Assembly (NCBI GenBank): GCA_022572885.1
Contig: JACZVC010000003.1
Span: 1-64,000 of the forward strand
Length of the DNA: 64,000 nt
Direction of reading: 5' to 3'
Source: Pseudomonadota bacterium
GTDB lineage: Bacteria; Pseudomonadota; Gammaproteobacteria; Steroidobacterales; MnTg04
Shown: positions 7,313-13,798 of the stretch, piece by piece
Position numbering within the stretch: position 1 is the first letter of the stretch
Layout: each line of letters opens with the position of its first letter
Position numbers and translations under genes: made by a program
The notes under the pieces: generated by a model
What the model was told of the DNA's origin: nothing
Seen by the model: the letters and a program-made list of their open reading frames with translations, nothing else
The model's database searches: none

Positions 7313-7383
7313 GCGGGCGTCGTATAATGGCATTACCTTAGCTTCCCATGCTAATGACGACGGTTCGATTCCGTTCGCCCGCT
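7313..7383 (+). tRNA. tRNA-Gly (anticodon CCC)
   Basis: A full cloverleaf can be drawn: acceptor GCGGGCG/CGCCCGC, a D-arm with GG in its loop, a five-pair anticodon stem TTAGC/GCTAA with loop TTCCCAT (anticodon CCC), a four-base variable loop, and a T-arm with loop TTCGATT. The discriminator is T, as usual for tRNA-Gly. The 3' CCA is not encoded (CAA follows), unlike most chromosomal tRNA genes of Gammaproteobacteria, which suggests it came with the element. It would read GGG codons. Confidence 0.93.
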
Positions 7384-7391
7384 CAATAAAA

Positions 7392-7412
7392 AGGGCACTG
7401 TTAAAGTGCCCT
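7392..7412 (-). terminator. Intrinsic terminator of the 105-aa gene
   Basis: An eight-pair stem AGGGCACT/AGTGCCCT with a five-base loop; on the minus strand it is followed by TTTTTATT, a strong U-tract. On the plus strand, downstream of the tRNA, it is followed by AAAACG, so it acts mainly for minus-strand transcripts. Confidence 0.8.
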
Positions 7413-7432
7413 AAAACGATCACGTGATGTAA

Positions 7433-7750
7433 TTATTTGCCACTAGCCCACCTCCAGATCGCACGAACCACCCATTGCAGAATAAACAAAGAGCCTATAA
7501 CCGCCGCCGACAACAACATGCTGCCGACAAAATACGCCACCCAAAAAGTCCACGACTCATAAATGTATCTTACTTGCGATAGCTGGTGAGCGCTTTGAAG
7601 AACGAACCATACCACCGTTAAGATTACCCAAGCCTTCATCCAGTTCCTCAGCGGTTTGATATGGTCAACCTCATATCCCGCTGGAGCGCGCTGGCGGTCC
7701 TGCTTTGCCAGGAATTTCTTTCTAACTTCTGGATCGCGCTTCTTCGTCAT
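7433..7750 (-). CDS. Small protein with HNH-like start fused to membrane segments
   Basis: The product is 105 aa. Residues 6-33 (EVRKKFLAKQDRQRAPAGYE then VDHIKPL) match the beginning of an HNH nuclease motif, where the dyad DH is followed by a strand and later N and H residues. Here the motif stops after DHIKPL. The rest consists of two or three hydrophobic helices (MKAWVILTVVWFVLQ, FWVAYFVGSMLLSAAVIGSLF), so the conserved Asn and final His are absent and nuclease activity is unlikely. It may be a chimera made by deletion, or a membrane protein with a chance match. A terminator follows at 7392-7412. Confidence 0.6.
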   Translation of the reverse strand: MTKKRDPEVRKKFLAKQDRQRAPAGYEVDHIKPLRNWMKAWVILTVVWFVLQSAHQLSQVRYIYESWTFWVAYFVGSMLLSAAVIGSLFILQWVVRAIWRWASGK

Positions 7751-7847
7751 ATTTGATTCCTCTTATGTGGCTACTGCCCATCATTGGGGGTATCGCGCCC
7801 ATCCTGCCCCGGGTATTGCACGACTTTTTCAGCCAACGCAGGCAAGT

Positions 7848-8300
7848 TCAGCGCTTTCGCTTCTTTCGCTTCCTGAACAAGTCATCGGACCTTACCGCCA
7901 CTGCCCGTTCCAGGTTCCAGCGTCTAGTCTCTCGCTCTTGTTCGACCCTTTTTTCCAGCCCGTCGTCGGATGGCCAAATCACCTTCATCTCGACTGTGTG
8001 CCCCTTAGTCAGTTCGTCCCAGATGAAATCCATGAGTTTGTTGTGGTTCTCCATGTCGTCCAAGTCCTCCATGAACATCACACTTACGTTTACATCATCA
8101 AAATTGGCCACAAGCGGGGAACCTTCCTTGACCTTCACTTCAATGGTTGCGTGAACGTCCGATGATACGGCTGCAGTTTTGTCTCTTGTACGCAACAGAT
8201 GACCTTTAGGAAGCCGACGAACCTCATCTTCAGGAAGCGGATCAGCGAACCACATATCTGTAGTCACCCAGATCGGATACTTCTTCGTTCTCGTGACCAT
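7848..8300 (-). CDS. Hypothetical element protein
   Basis: The product is 150 aa, starting at the ATG at 8300, which has a GGAGGT ribosome binding site seven bases upstream; a TTG 27 bases earlier is less likely. The N-terminal half reads as beta-rich (KYPIWVTTDMWFADPLP, ATIEVKVKEGSP), the middle is acidic (MEDLDDMENHN), and the C-terminus is a long basic helix ending in RKRKKRKR. No family is recognised. The basic tail suggests nucleic-acid or membrane-surface contact. Confidence 0.55.
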   Translation of the reverse strand: MVTRTKKYPIWVTTDMWFADPLPEDEVRRLPKGHLLRTRDKTAAVSSDVHATIEVKVKEGSPLVANFDDVNVSVMFMEDLDDMENHNKLMDFIWDELTKGHTVEMKVIWPSDDGLEKRVEQERETRRWNLERAVAVRSDDLFRKRKKRKR

Positions 8301-8650
8301 CTGTCTACCTCCCTCACCACCAGCCAATCACAGCAACCGGGCCATGGCCTTCCAATCATGACCATGAACGGGACCGACTACCATGCCCTCCATGGCCTAT
8401 CTATCCTCTATCCTTTGCTCGGGAACCGAGTCACCTAACCGGCCCCATCCACCTACCCCCTTACCGTCTCCCGCCGTATTACTAATGGCATTTGGTCAAT
8501 TCCTTTCAATAACATGAGGTTCTCGTCGATTTCCGGATTCTCTCCGTACGTCAAAATCCCATTAGTTATTTATTATCTTTAGGTAGTTCGTCACAGCCTA
8601 AACAAGTCCGAGATGCAGTTCCGCCGACACCCTCCTAAGACCATAAATAA
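8301..8650. other. 350-bp interval between two minus-strand genes
   Basis: No gene with a credible start is visible. The left part is C-rich on the plus strand. The right part is A+T-rich and contains the left arm of a 15-bp inverted repeat (8559-8573), whose right arm overlaps the end of the polymerase-like gene. Confidence 0.5.
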
Positions 8651-8657
8651 CTAATGG
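8559..8657. repeat. 15-bp perfect inverted repeat around the end of the polymerase-like gene
   Basis: CCATTAGTTATTTAT at 8559-8573 is the exact reverse complement of 8643-8657; 69 bases separate the arms. The right arm contains the stop codon of the polymerase-like gene, so its transcript would end in a long stem-loop. A shorter related string ACTAATGG occurs at about 8481. It could serve as a transcript-end structure or be a trace of a small insertion. Confidence 0.6.
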
Positions 8658-10159
8658 AGTTTGCTACGATTCGCCGGGTTGTATGACCACGGTCCCTTAA
8701 TCGGGCAGGTGAAGCCGTCATTGTGTTTTTGATACGTCTCGTCCATGACCTGCCAGAGTTCCTCAGCATGACTATCCTGTACGATGAAGCTGTCATGAAC
8801 CGGAATGATCGGGACACCCCGTTTCGTGAAATGCCAAACGACATCGAGTGCGATACGGGCATCCTTGTTCATCAACTTCATTCCGATGTCGGAGCCAAAG
8901 TAGTGTGCGATCGGAGAGTGCGCTTTTGCAAACGCCTCGATAAGCACTCGGGCCTTGCTGATGCCGAGACGGCGGAGATATCGGCTCTCGGCATAGTGTT
9001 TGTACAGCCACTCGTTGACACTGCTCTGGGCCGTGTTAACTGAGGGCGAGTCGAGCAGAGCAAGCAGCGCTGTCTTGAACAACGGCCGGGAGCGTCTGCG
9101 GGCTTCTTCGCTCCATCCGAAACCTCCGGGAATCCTGTCGATGGCATCGCTGTATGGATCACCTTCGTACTGCTTACCCTCGGCGGCATATAGCATTCGT
9201 GGATGGAGCCCCGAGTAATCCAACTCCACAACAGGTTGCCCGTCAATCGTGATGGTATGACGGTCTGTCTTCGATAACCCTTGCGCGTGTCGGTAGCCAC
9301 AACTGTGCAGACGGCCGTAGTGGTCAAAGTCGCCGATGAAGATGGCCTTCATGGCCGTATGCAGCTCGTAACACACGCCATTGTCATAGTAGGCGATGCG
9401 TGCATCCCCGTTGATCGCATTGGCACGGGCTAGCTTCTTGCGCCACCCTCGCGTCAACGGAGTTTCCTCATATAGGAGAAGTTTGAGTCCGCCCCGACGT
9501 TGTGCTCGCCGCTTTGCGTCCCCAGTTAGATCGCGATTTCGCGCGGCTCGCAATTCAACCAGCTTGGCTGGAGGCCTCACTACAACCTCACGGCACAATT
9601 CCGGATGATCCGCTAGCAGAGCGGGCGCCGCCCAAATTCGTGTCTTCCTTCCCTTGTGCTCGAAATGCGATCCTTTTTTCATGTTGATTAATCCTTCGTC
9701 ATGCAGGTACTTCGTCAATCTGAGGACACGACTTGTCGGGTACTCGTATTCGGCCGGTTGATGCCAGTCGTTGTCGTTCAGCGAAATCACGACCGGCCGT
9801 GGCCGTTCGGATCGTTCGGCAGCAATCAGGTTGGCAAGCAGGATGGAGAGGTCGCGTATCCACAAGTCGCGCCGGTAGATTCTTTGACCATGCAGAAGCC
9901 GGTTCAGCACTCCCTCTACTGTGACGGGCTCCGGCAGGCTGATCGTCGGGTTGAACCAGAGAGGATTGCGGTTCAGCCATCTTCCATTTTTCTCGCGTGG
10001 AATCCGATCTCGCTTCGCATTGGCCTTGACACCTTCGGTAAGCCTTCTTTTCCTTTCACCTGTATAATAAGCCATCGGTCTCTTGCTCCGTACTTGATTC
10101 CGGTACGGCGTCCCGCTCAGTGACGGGCGGGGTGCCACTTTCAACCTTTCTGCATCCAC
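8651..10159 (-). CDS. Family-A-type polymerase-like protein of mobile element
   Basis: The product is 502 aa from the GTG at 10159 (AGGA close upstream) or 474 aa from the ATG at 10075. Residues about 140-165 (TSRVLRLTKYLHDEGLI) look like a winged helix. The C-terminal half carries the order of family A polymerase motifs: GRLHS (about 282-286, like TGRLSS), motif A DYSGLHPRMLY (about 314-324), motif B RPLFKTALLALLDS (R358, K362) and motif C PVHDSFIV (D456). Both metal-binding aspartates and the motif B Arg/Lys are present. The residue equivalent to the Glu steric gate in motif A (SGLE in T7 DNA polymerase) is His, and motif B ends in DS rather than YG. No exonuclease domain is present. It could be a replicase, a primase-like enzyme or a single-subunit RNA polymerase relative; similar proteins occur in proteobacterial mobile elements, but their function is not known to me. 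Confidence 0.7.
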   Translation of the reverse strand: MDAERLKVAPRPSLSGTPYRNQVRSKRPMAYYTGERKRRLTEGVKANAKRDRIPREKNGRWLNRNPLWFNPTISLPEPVTVEGVLNRLLHGQRIYRRDLWIRDLSILLANLIAAERSERPRPVVISLNDNDWHQPAEYEYPTSRVLRLTKYLHDEGLINMKKGSHFEHKGRKTRIWAAPALLADHPELCREVVVRPPAKLVELRAARNRDLTGDAKRRAQRRGGLKLLLYEETPLTRGWRKKLARANAINGDARIAYYDNGVCYELHTAMKAIFIGDFDHYGRLHSCGYRHAQGLSKTDRHTITIDGQPVVELDYSGLHPRMLYAAEGKQYEGDPYSDAIDRIPGGFGWSEEARRRSRPLFKTALLALLDSPSVNTAQSSVNEWLYKHYAESRYLRRLGISKARVLIEAFAKAHSPIAHYFGSDIGMKLMNKDARIALDVVWHFTKRGVPIIPVHDSFIVQDSHAEELWQVMDETYQKHNDGFTCPIKGPWSYNPANRSKLH

Positions 10160-10283
10160 TCAGTCCTATTTTACATTACGCGTCGATTTTCCTGCTTTAC
10201 TACCGATTGTCGGGCCCTGGGCGACACCCATATCACGCCGGGATCGCGATCATCGGACCTCCGGCCGATCCTGCACGCCTATC

Positions 10284-10676
10284 CTATTGAACGGATGGTG
10301 AGCTCGGCGCATTCTGTGCCGGCACGATGCCAAGCTCCCGAAGCAGCTCTCGCATCGCGGTTTCGGGCGATTCTCCCGTCGCGCGCCTGAACGCAAACAC
10401 CAGTGGCGGGCCTAACAGCTTGACGAGTTGGCGCTCTTGCGCATGAGCGGCACCGTCTTGCGCTTCCACGAGCAGGCAGAGAAGTATCTCCAAATAGGAA
10501 AGCCCGTAGTTCTTGGCGAGTGTTTCGAGCGTGGGTCGGATCAGCTGGCGCGGCCCGTCCAGCGCGGCAAGGAACTTTGCAACTGCCGATGCCTCGGCCT
10601 TGTCTGAGCCGCGCGGAAACTTGGTCCGTATCATCGTAGCTCCGTTGTCGGGTGCGGTTTCATTCTTGCGTCGCAT
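10284..10676 (-). CDS. Hypothetical element protein
   Basis: The product is 130 aa with a basic polar start and a helical domain of about 80 residues (FLAALDGPRQLIRPTLETLAKNY in two pieces, LEILLCLLVEAQDG, ERQLVKLLGPPLVFAFRR, TAMRELLRELG). A strong AAGGAGG ribosome binding site precedes the ATG at 10676 and lies inside the end of the 73-aa gene, with which it overlaps by 17 bases. The two are therefore a coupled pair next to the comM junction. No family recognised; helical content would suit a regulatory role. Confidence 0.55.
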   Translation of the reverse strand: MRRKNETAPDNGATMIRTKFPRGSDKAEASAVAKFLAALDGPRQLIRPTLETLAKNYGLSYLEILLCLLVEAQDGAAHAQERQLVKLLGPPLVFAFRRATGESPETAMRELLRELGIVPAQNAPSSPSVQ

Positions 10677-10881
10677 GTAGTCCTCCTTGCCTGAGGTAGG
10701 TGATCACGGCCGAGACGCGTGACTGAGCGTCGTCCGCGTCCTCTGGCTCTGGCGGCGCAACCAGCATCTTGTTCACCTGCTCCTTCTGTGATCGCGGTGC
10801 ATGACACAACAGTTCAACCAAGGCCACCTGTTGTGAGTCATCGACCAATACCAGCCAATTCGGCTGTGATTTGCCCATCAT
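10660..10881 (-). CDS. Small element protein adjacent to comM junction
   Basis: The product is 73 aa from the ATG at 10881 (a second ATG follows at once); AGGA lies seven bases upstream. It reads as a strand-helix start (NWLVLVDDSQQVALVELLC) followed by a helical polar C-terminus (SQKEQVNKMLVAPPEPED). Without its own start it is also the in-frame tail of the truncated ComM frame, so a 302-aa ComM fusion could be made by read-through. The element's own start with a ribosome binding site is the simpler explanation. No family recognised. Confidence 0.55.
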   Translation of the reverse strand: MMGKSQPNWLVLVDDSQQVALVELLCHAPRSQKEQVNKMLVAPPEPEDADDAQSRVSAVITYLRQGGLHATQE

Positions 10882-10895
10882 TGCGTTCCTATACA

Positions 10896-10908
10896 ATCGT
10901 TTAACGAT
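10896..10908. repeat. Palindrome ATCGTT-T-AACGAT near the comM junction
   Basis: A perfect 6+1+6 palindrome about 19 bases inside the element from the comM boundary and just upstream of the 73-aa gene. It could be a recombinase arm or core site, or an operator for the 73-aa gene, whose possible -10 (TATAGG) lies next to it on the minus strand. Confidence 0.45.
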
Positions 10909-10926
10909 GCTAGACGCATATAGATT

Positions 10927-11568
10927 GAGGAGGCTGTGTCCACCGGCGGCCGCGATTTCCAGCGCTCGCCGCGCCAGCGATTGTCCGCGTACATCGAGCA
11001 GATCCGGCACCGGTATCGCAGACGACAGGTTTTCGGCCGGCGGGCAACGCGGCAGCGCTTGACCTCTGAAATGCTCGCAGACAGCCAGCAGGTGCGATGC
11101 GGTTCGCGCCGCCAAGCCGCTAACCAGTCCGGCCACCGCCTGGTTGCCGGTGGGAATAATCAATTCGCGGTCGCCACCGCGGGCCGCCAGCAAGGATGGC
11201 AACAGACCGCGAACCGGGTTGATCGAACCATCCAGCGATAACTCCCCATACAGCTCATAGTTGGGCAGATCGCTGGCCGGTAACTGCTTGGTCGCCGCAA
11301 GGATGGCTATCGCGATCGGGAGATCGAAGCGGCCACCTTGTTTGGGCAAGTCGGCCGGCGCCAGGTTGACCGTAATCCTGCTTACCGGCACCTCGAAACC
11401 GGCGCTTTTCAACGCCGACCGCACCCGGTCCTTGCTCTCCCTGACTGCCGTCTCCGGCAGACCGACGATATTGAGCGTCGGCAAACCACCGGACAGGAAT
11501 ACTTCCACTTTGACCGGTGGTGAATTCAGCCCTTCCAGGCCACGACAATAAATGACAGCCAGATCCAC
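10927..11568 (-). pseudogene. comM: comM (YifB, Mg-chelatase-like ATPase), disrupted by element
   Basis: ComM is a hexameric helicase that promotes branch migration during natural transformation; it is usually about 500 aa. Here residues 1-214 are present: an intact N-terminal domain with LPTLNIVGLPETAVRESKDR, ITVNLAPADLPKQGGRFDLP and YELYGELSLDGS. The frame then reaches ALEIAAAGGHSLL, where the normal protein continues into the Walker A loop (GPPGTGKT). Instead it changes to NLYASSIVKR and element sequence. All ATPase motifs are missing, so the helicase is lost unless the element excises precisely. The remaining part of comM should lie at the far end of the element, outside the window. Confidence 0.88.
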
Positions 11569-11647
11569 CCGTCAGAGTCTAGGCAAACCCCGGATCGAAT
11601 TAGCGGTCAATAACGGGTGGAATTGTTCAGTTAACACTGCAATTTCT

Positions 11648-11887
11648 TTAGGATGCTTTCTCCAGTGTCGCCAGCCTTTCCTCCAGCGCTTTCAATTTTT
11701 CACGGGTGCGCGCCAGAACGCCCTGTTGCACCTCGAATTCCTCGCGAGTCACCAGGTCCAGGCGTTCGAGCCCGCCGCGTAGTACGCCGCGAAAATTTTG
11801 TTCCATATCGCTTTGCAGGTGCCGCAGGCTTGCTGGCACCGCCTCGGACATTCGCCGCGCGAGGTCGTCTATGATTTTGGGATCCAT
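11648..11887 (-). CDS. ubiK: Ubiquinone biosynthesis accessory factor UbiK
   Basis: The 79-aa product belongs to the BMFP/YqiC family, which binds lipids and, with UbiJ, supports assembly of the aerobic ubiquinone-synthesis complex. The pattern is typical: an N-terminal amphipathic helix (IDDLARRMSEAVPASL), the segment LERLDLVTREEFEVQ and a C-terminal coiled coil (RTREKLKALEERLATLE). The ATG at 11887 was chosen because an upstream extension to 11923 has no family support. The gene is divergent from the PII gene, the arrangement known from Pseudomonas. ubiJ is also in this window (31811). Confidence 0.9.
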   Translation of the reverse strand: MDPKIIDDLARRMSEAVPASLRHLQSDMEQNFRGVLRGGLERLDLVTREEFEVQQGVLARTREKLKALEERLATLEKAS

Positions 11888-11946
11888 GGTTTTACCCCGG
11901 TTTGTAGTAGCTCCCGGCGCCATTTTCCAGCGCCGAGGTGAGTGTT

Positions 11947-11978
11947 AGACTGCTCCGGGTATTGAGGCGGAGCAGTCT
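11947..11978 (+). promoter_or_regulatory. Hairpin covering the ribosome binding site of the PII gene
   Basis: A perfect 11-bp stem, AGACTGCTCCG (11947-11957) and CGGAGCAGTCT (11968-11978), with a ten-base loop, ends three bases before the ATG at 11981. The only Shine-Dalgarno-like sequence, GGAG, lies within the right arm. In RNA the stem would hide it; as DNA it could instead be an operator. Confidence 0.6.
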
Positions 11979-11980
11979 GA

Positions 11981-12319
<339 letters not shown>

Positions 12320-12344
12320 CCGGCTCCGGGAGGCGACAGGAACG

Positions 12345-12794
12345 ATGAAAAAACTGGCTATAATTCTGCTTGGATTGAGCGTTTCGATCGGCGCCAGTGC
12401 TGCGATCTGGATGTGGACCGACGCTGACGGCGTAATTCACTACAGCGATTACCCGGCAGTTGAAGACGCGGTGCTGTTAGACATCGAATCCAAACCCACC
12501 GACCGGGCTGCCATTGCCGAGCAACGCAGGGAAACCATTGCCCTGGAGCGTGAACGGCAAAAAGGCGAGCGTCTGCGTCGGAAGGCGGATACCGAGGAAA
12601 GCGCGCTGCAAAAGGAAGATCGTCAAACGGCCAAGGCAAATTGCGAAAAGGCACGGGAAATTTATGACACCTACTACAATGCGCCACGGCTGTACAAGCC
12701 GACCGCTGACGGTGGCCGTGAATACCTTTCTGCCGATGAAATGGATGCCCTGCGCGCCAAAGCCAAGGCCAACATTAACGAGTGGTGCGGCTAG
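12345..12794 (+). CDS. Periplasmic DUF4124-domain protein
   Basis: The product is 149 aa with a signal peptide (MKKLAIILLGLSVSIGASA) followed by the DUF4124 core (WMWTDADGVIHYSDYPAVEDA), found in many gammaproteobacterial periplasmic proteins of unknown role. The rest is a charged helix with two cysteines (KANCEKAREI and NEWCG), which may form a disulfide. The ATG at 12345 has AGGAACG upstream. It follows glnK by 25 bases and may be cotranscribed. Confidence 0.8.
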   Translation: MKKLAIILLGLSVSIGASAAIWMWTDADGVIHYSDYPAVEDAVLLDIESKPTDRAAIAEQRRETIALERERQKGERLRRKADTEESALQKEDRQTAKANCEKAREIYDTYYNAPRLYKPTADGGREYLSADEMDALRAKAKANINEWCG

Positions 12795-12837
12795 AATTTC
12801 TGATCGCACGATCGGCCGAAGGTACTTGTTGATCGAT

Positions 12838-13695
12838 TTAATCTTCGGCCAAAGCCTTCTCGACGAAAGGCGGCATCGCCATGCTGGCCCGGTGCATGTC
12901 CGCTGAGTAATAACGTCCCTCGAAAGACAGTTCACGAGCATCCTGCTCGCGGAAATCCAGCAGATCCACACCAATGCCCGCCAAGGTCGCCGACCACCAG
13001 CCGGAAGGATAAGTTGGCTGGCAAAACTGATAGGTGCGCAACTGCTCGAAACCTGCCGATTTCATCTCGGCGCGCATCGCCCTGAGAATATCCAGGTGCA
13101 ACAACGGAGACTCGCTTTGCTGTACCAGCACGCCGGTCTCTCCCAGCGCGCGCAAACAGTCCGCATAGAACGCGCGCTGAAAAAGTCCCACAGCCGGTCC
13201 CACCGGATCGGTGCTGTCAACGATGATGACATCCAGCGAACCCGGTTCCTGTCGTTTCATCCACTCGATCGCATCGCCGAACAAAAATTCCGCGCGCGGG
13301 TCGTCGTTCGCTTCGGTCAGTTCGGGAAAATATTTTTCCGCGGCACGGGTCACCGCTTCATCGATTTCTATCTGCACCGCTTGCTCGATCGCCGGGTGCC
13401 GCAGGACCTCTCGCAACGTGCCGCAATCGCCGCCACCGACTATCGCCACGCGCCGGGGATCCGGATGGGTCATGAGCGGTGGGTGGCTCATCATTTCGTG
13501 ATAGACGAAATTATCCCGGGAGGTCAGCATGACCAGGCCATCGAGCGTCATCAGGTTTCCCCAGTCCTCGGTCTCAAAAACCGCCAGCTTCTGGTACGGC
13601 GTTTGCTCCTCGTGCAGCTTCCTCCGAATTTTCAGAGCCTGTGCAAAACCCGCTTCAGGGGCGATCTCGACGAACCAGTTTTTGTCCAGGGCCAT
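12838..13695 (-). CDS. speE: Spermidine synthase (polyamine aminopropyltransferase)
   Basis: The 285-aa product transfers the aminopropyl group of decarboxylated S-adenosylmethionine to putrescine. The fold signature is complete: an N-terminal beta domain (TPYQKLAVFETEDWGN), the gatekeeper segment MMSHPPL, the nucleotide loop VAIVGGGDCGTLRE, the acidic EIDEAVTRAAEKYFPEL and the catalytic-site stretch VIIVDSTDPVGPA. It is divergent from speA, the arginine decarboxylase; agmatine made by SpeA leads to putrescine, so the two genes feed one pathway. The starts are close and probably share a regulatory region. Confidence 0.95.
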   Translation of the reverse strand: MALDKNWFVEIAPEAGFAQALKIRRKLHEEQTPYQKLAVFETEDWGNLMTLDGLVMLTSRDNFVYHEMMSHPPLMTHPDPRRVAIVGGGDCGTLREVLRHPAIEQAVQIEIDEAVTRAAEKYFPELTEANDDPRAEFLFGDAIEWMKRQEPGSLDVIIVDSTDPVGPAVGLFQRAFYADCLRALGETGVLVQQSESPLLHLDILRAMRAEMKSAGFEQLRTYQFCQPTYPSGWWSATLAGIGVDLLDFREQDARELSFEGRYYSADMHRASMAMPPFVEKALAED

Positions 13696-13798
13696 GTCCT
13701 CACTCCAAGCCAGCGCAAAACAAGCCGTTGATTATAGGAGAGTGCCGGACTTAGGGTTATTCTACGGTGCCGGCAGCCAGCAAAAGGACACACCATCG

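Larger units (their letters stand above)
1..10926. mobile_element. Mobile element end inserted in comM (prophage or satellite-like, partial)
   Basis: Everything from the left edge to about 10926 appears to belong to one integrated element. The boundary is read from comM: the ComM frame is normal from 11568 down to about 10927 and then switches to unrelated sequence. The element has phage hallmarks (HK97-type capsid protein, tail-type protein), a polymerase-like gene, a tRNA, an IS relic and many short unknown genes, mostly on the minus strand. The other end, the rest of comM and the recombinase must lie left of position 1. The exact junction could be off by a few bases because no second copy of the attachment site is visible. 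comM is a known insertion target, for example of AbaR islands in Acinetobacter baumannii, but no TniA-like or tyrosine recombinase gene is seen here. Confidence 0.8.

Noticed and set aside
7656-8165. 169-aa plus-strand frame
   Set aside because: It runs antisense to two minus-strand genes, one with a strong GGAGGT ribosome binding site and one with a matching terminator.
13529-13798. Extended N-terminus of arginine decarboxylase
   Set aside because: It would be read antisense through the start of speE; family length supports a start near 13799.
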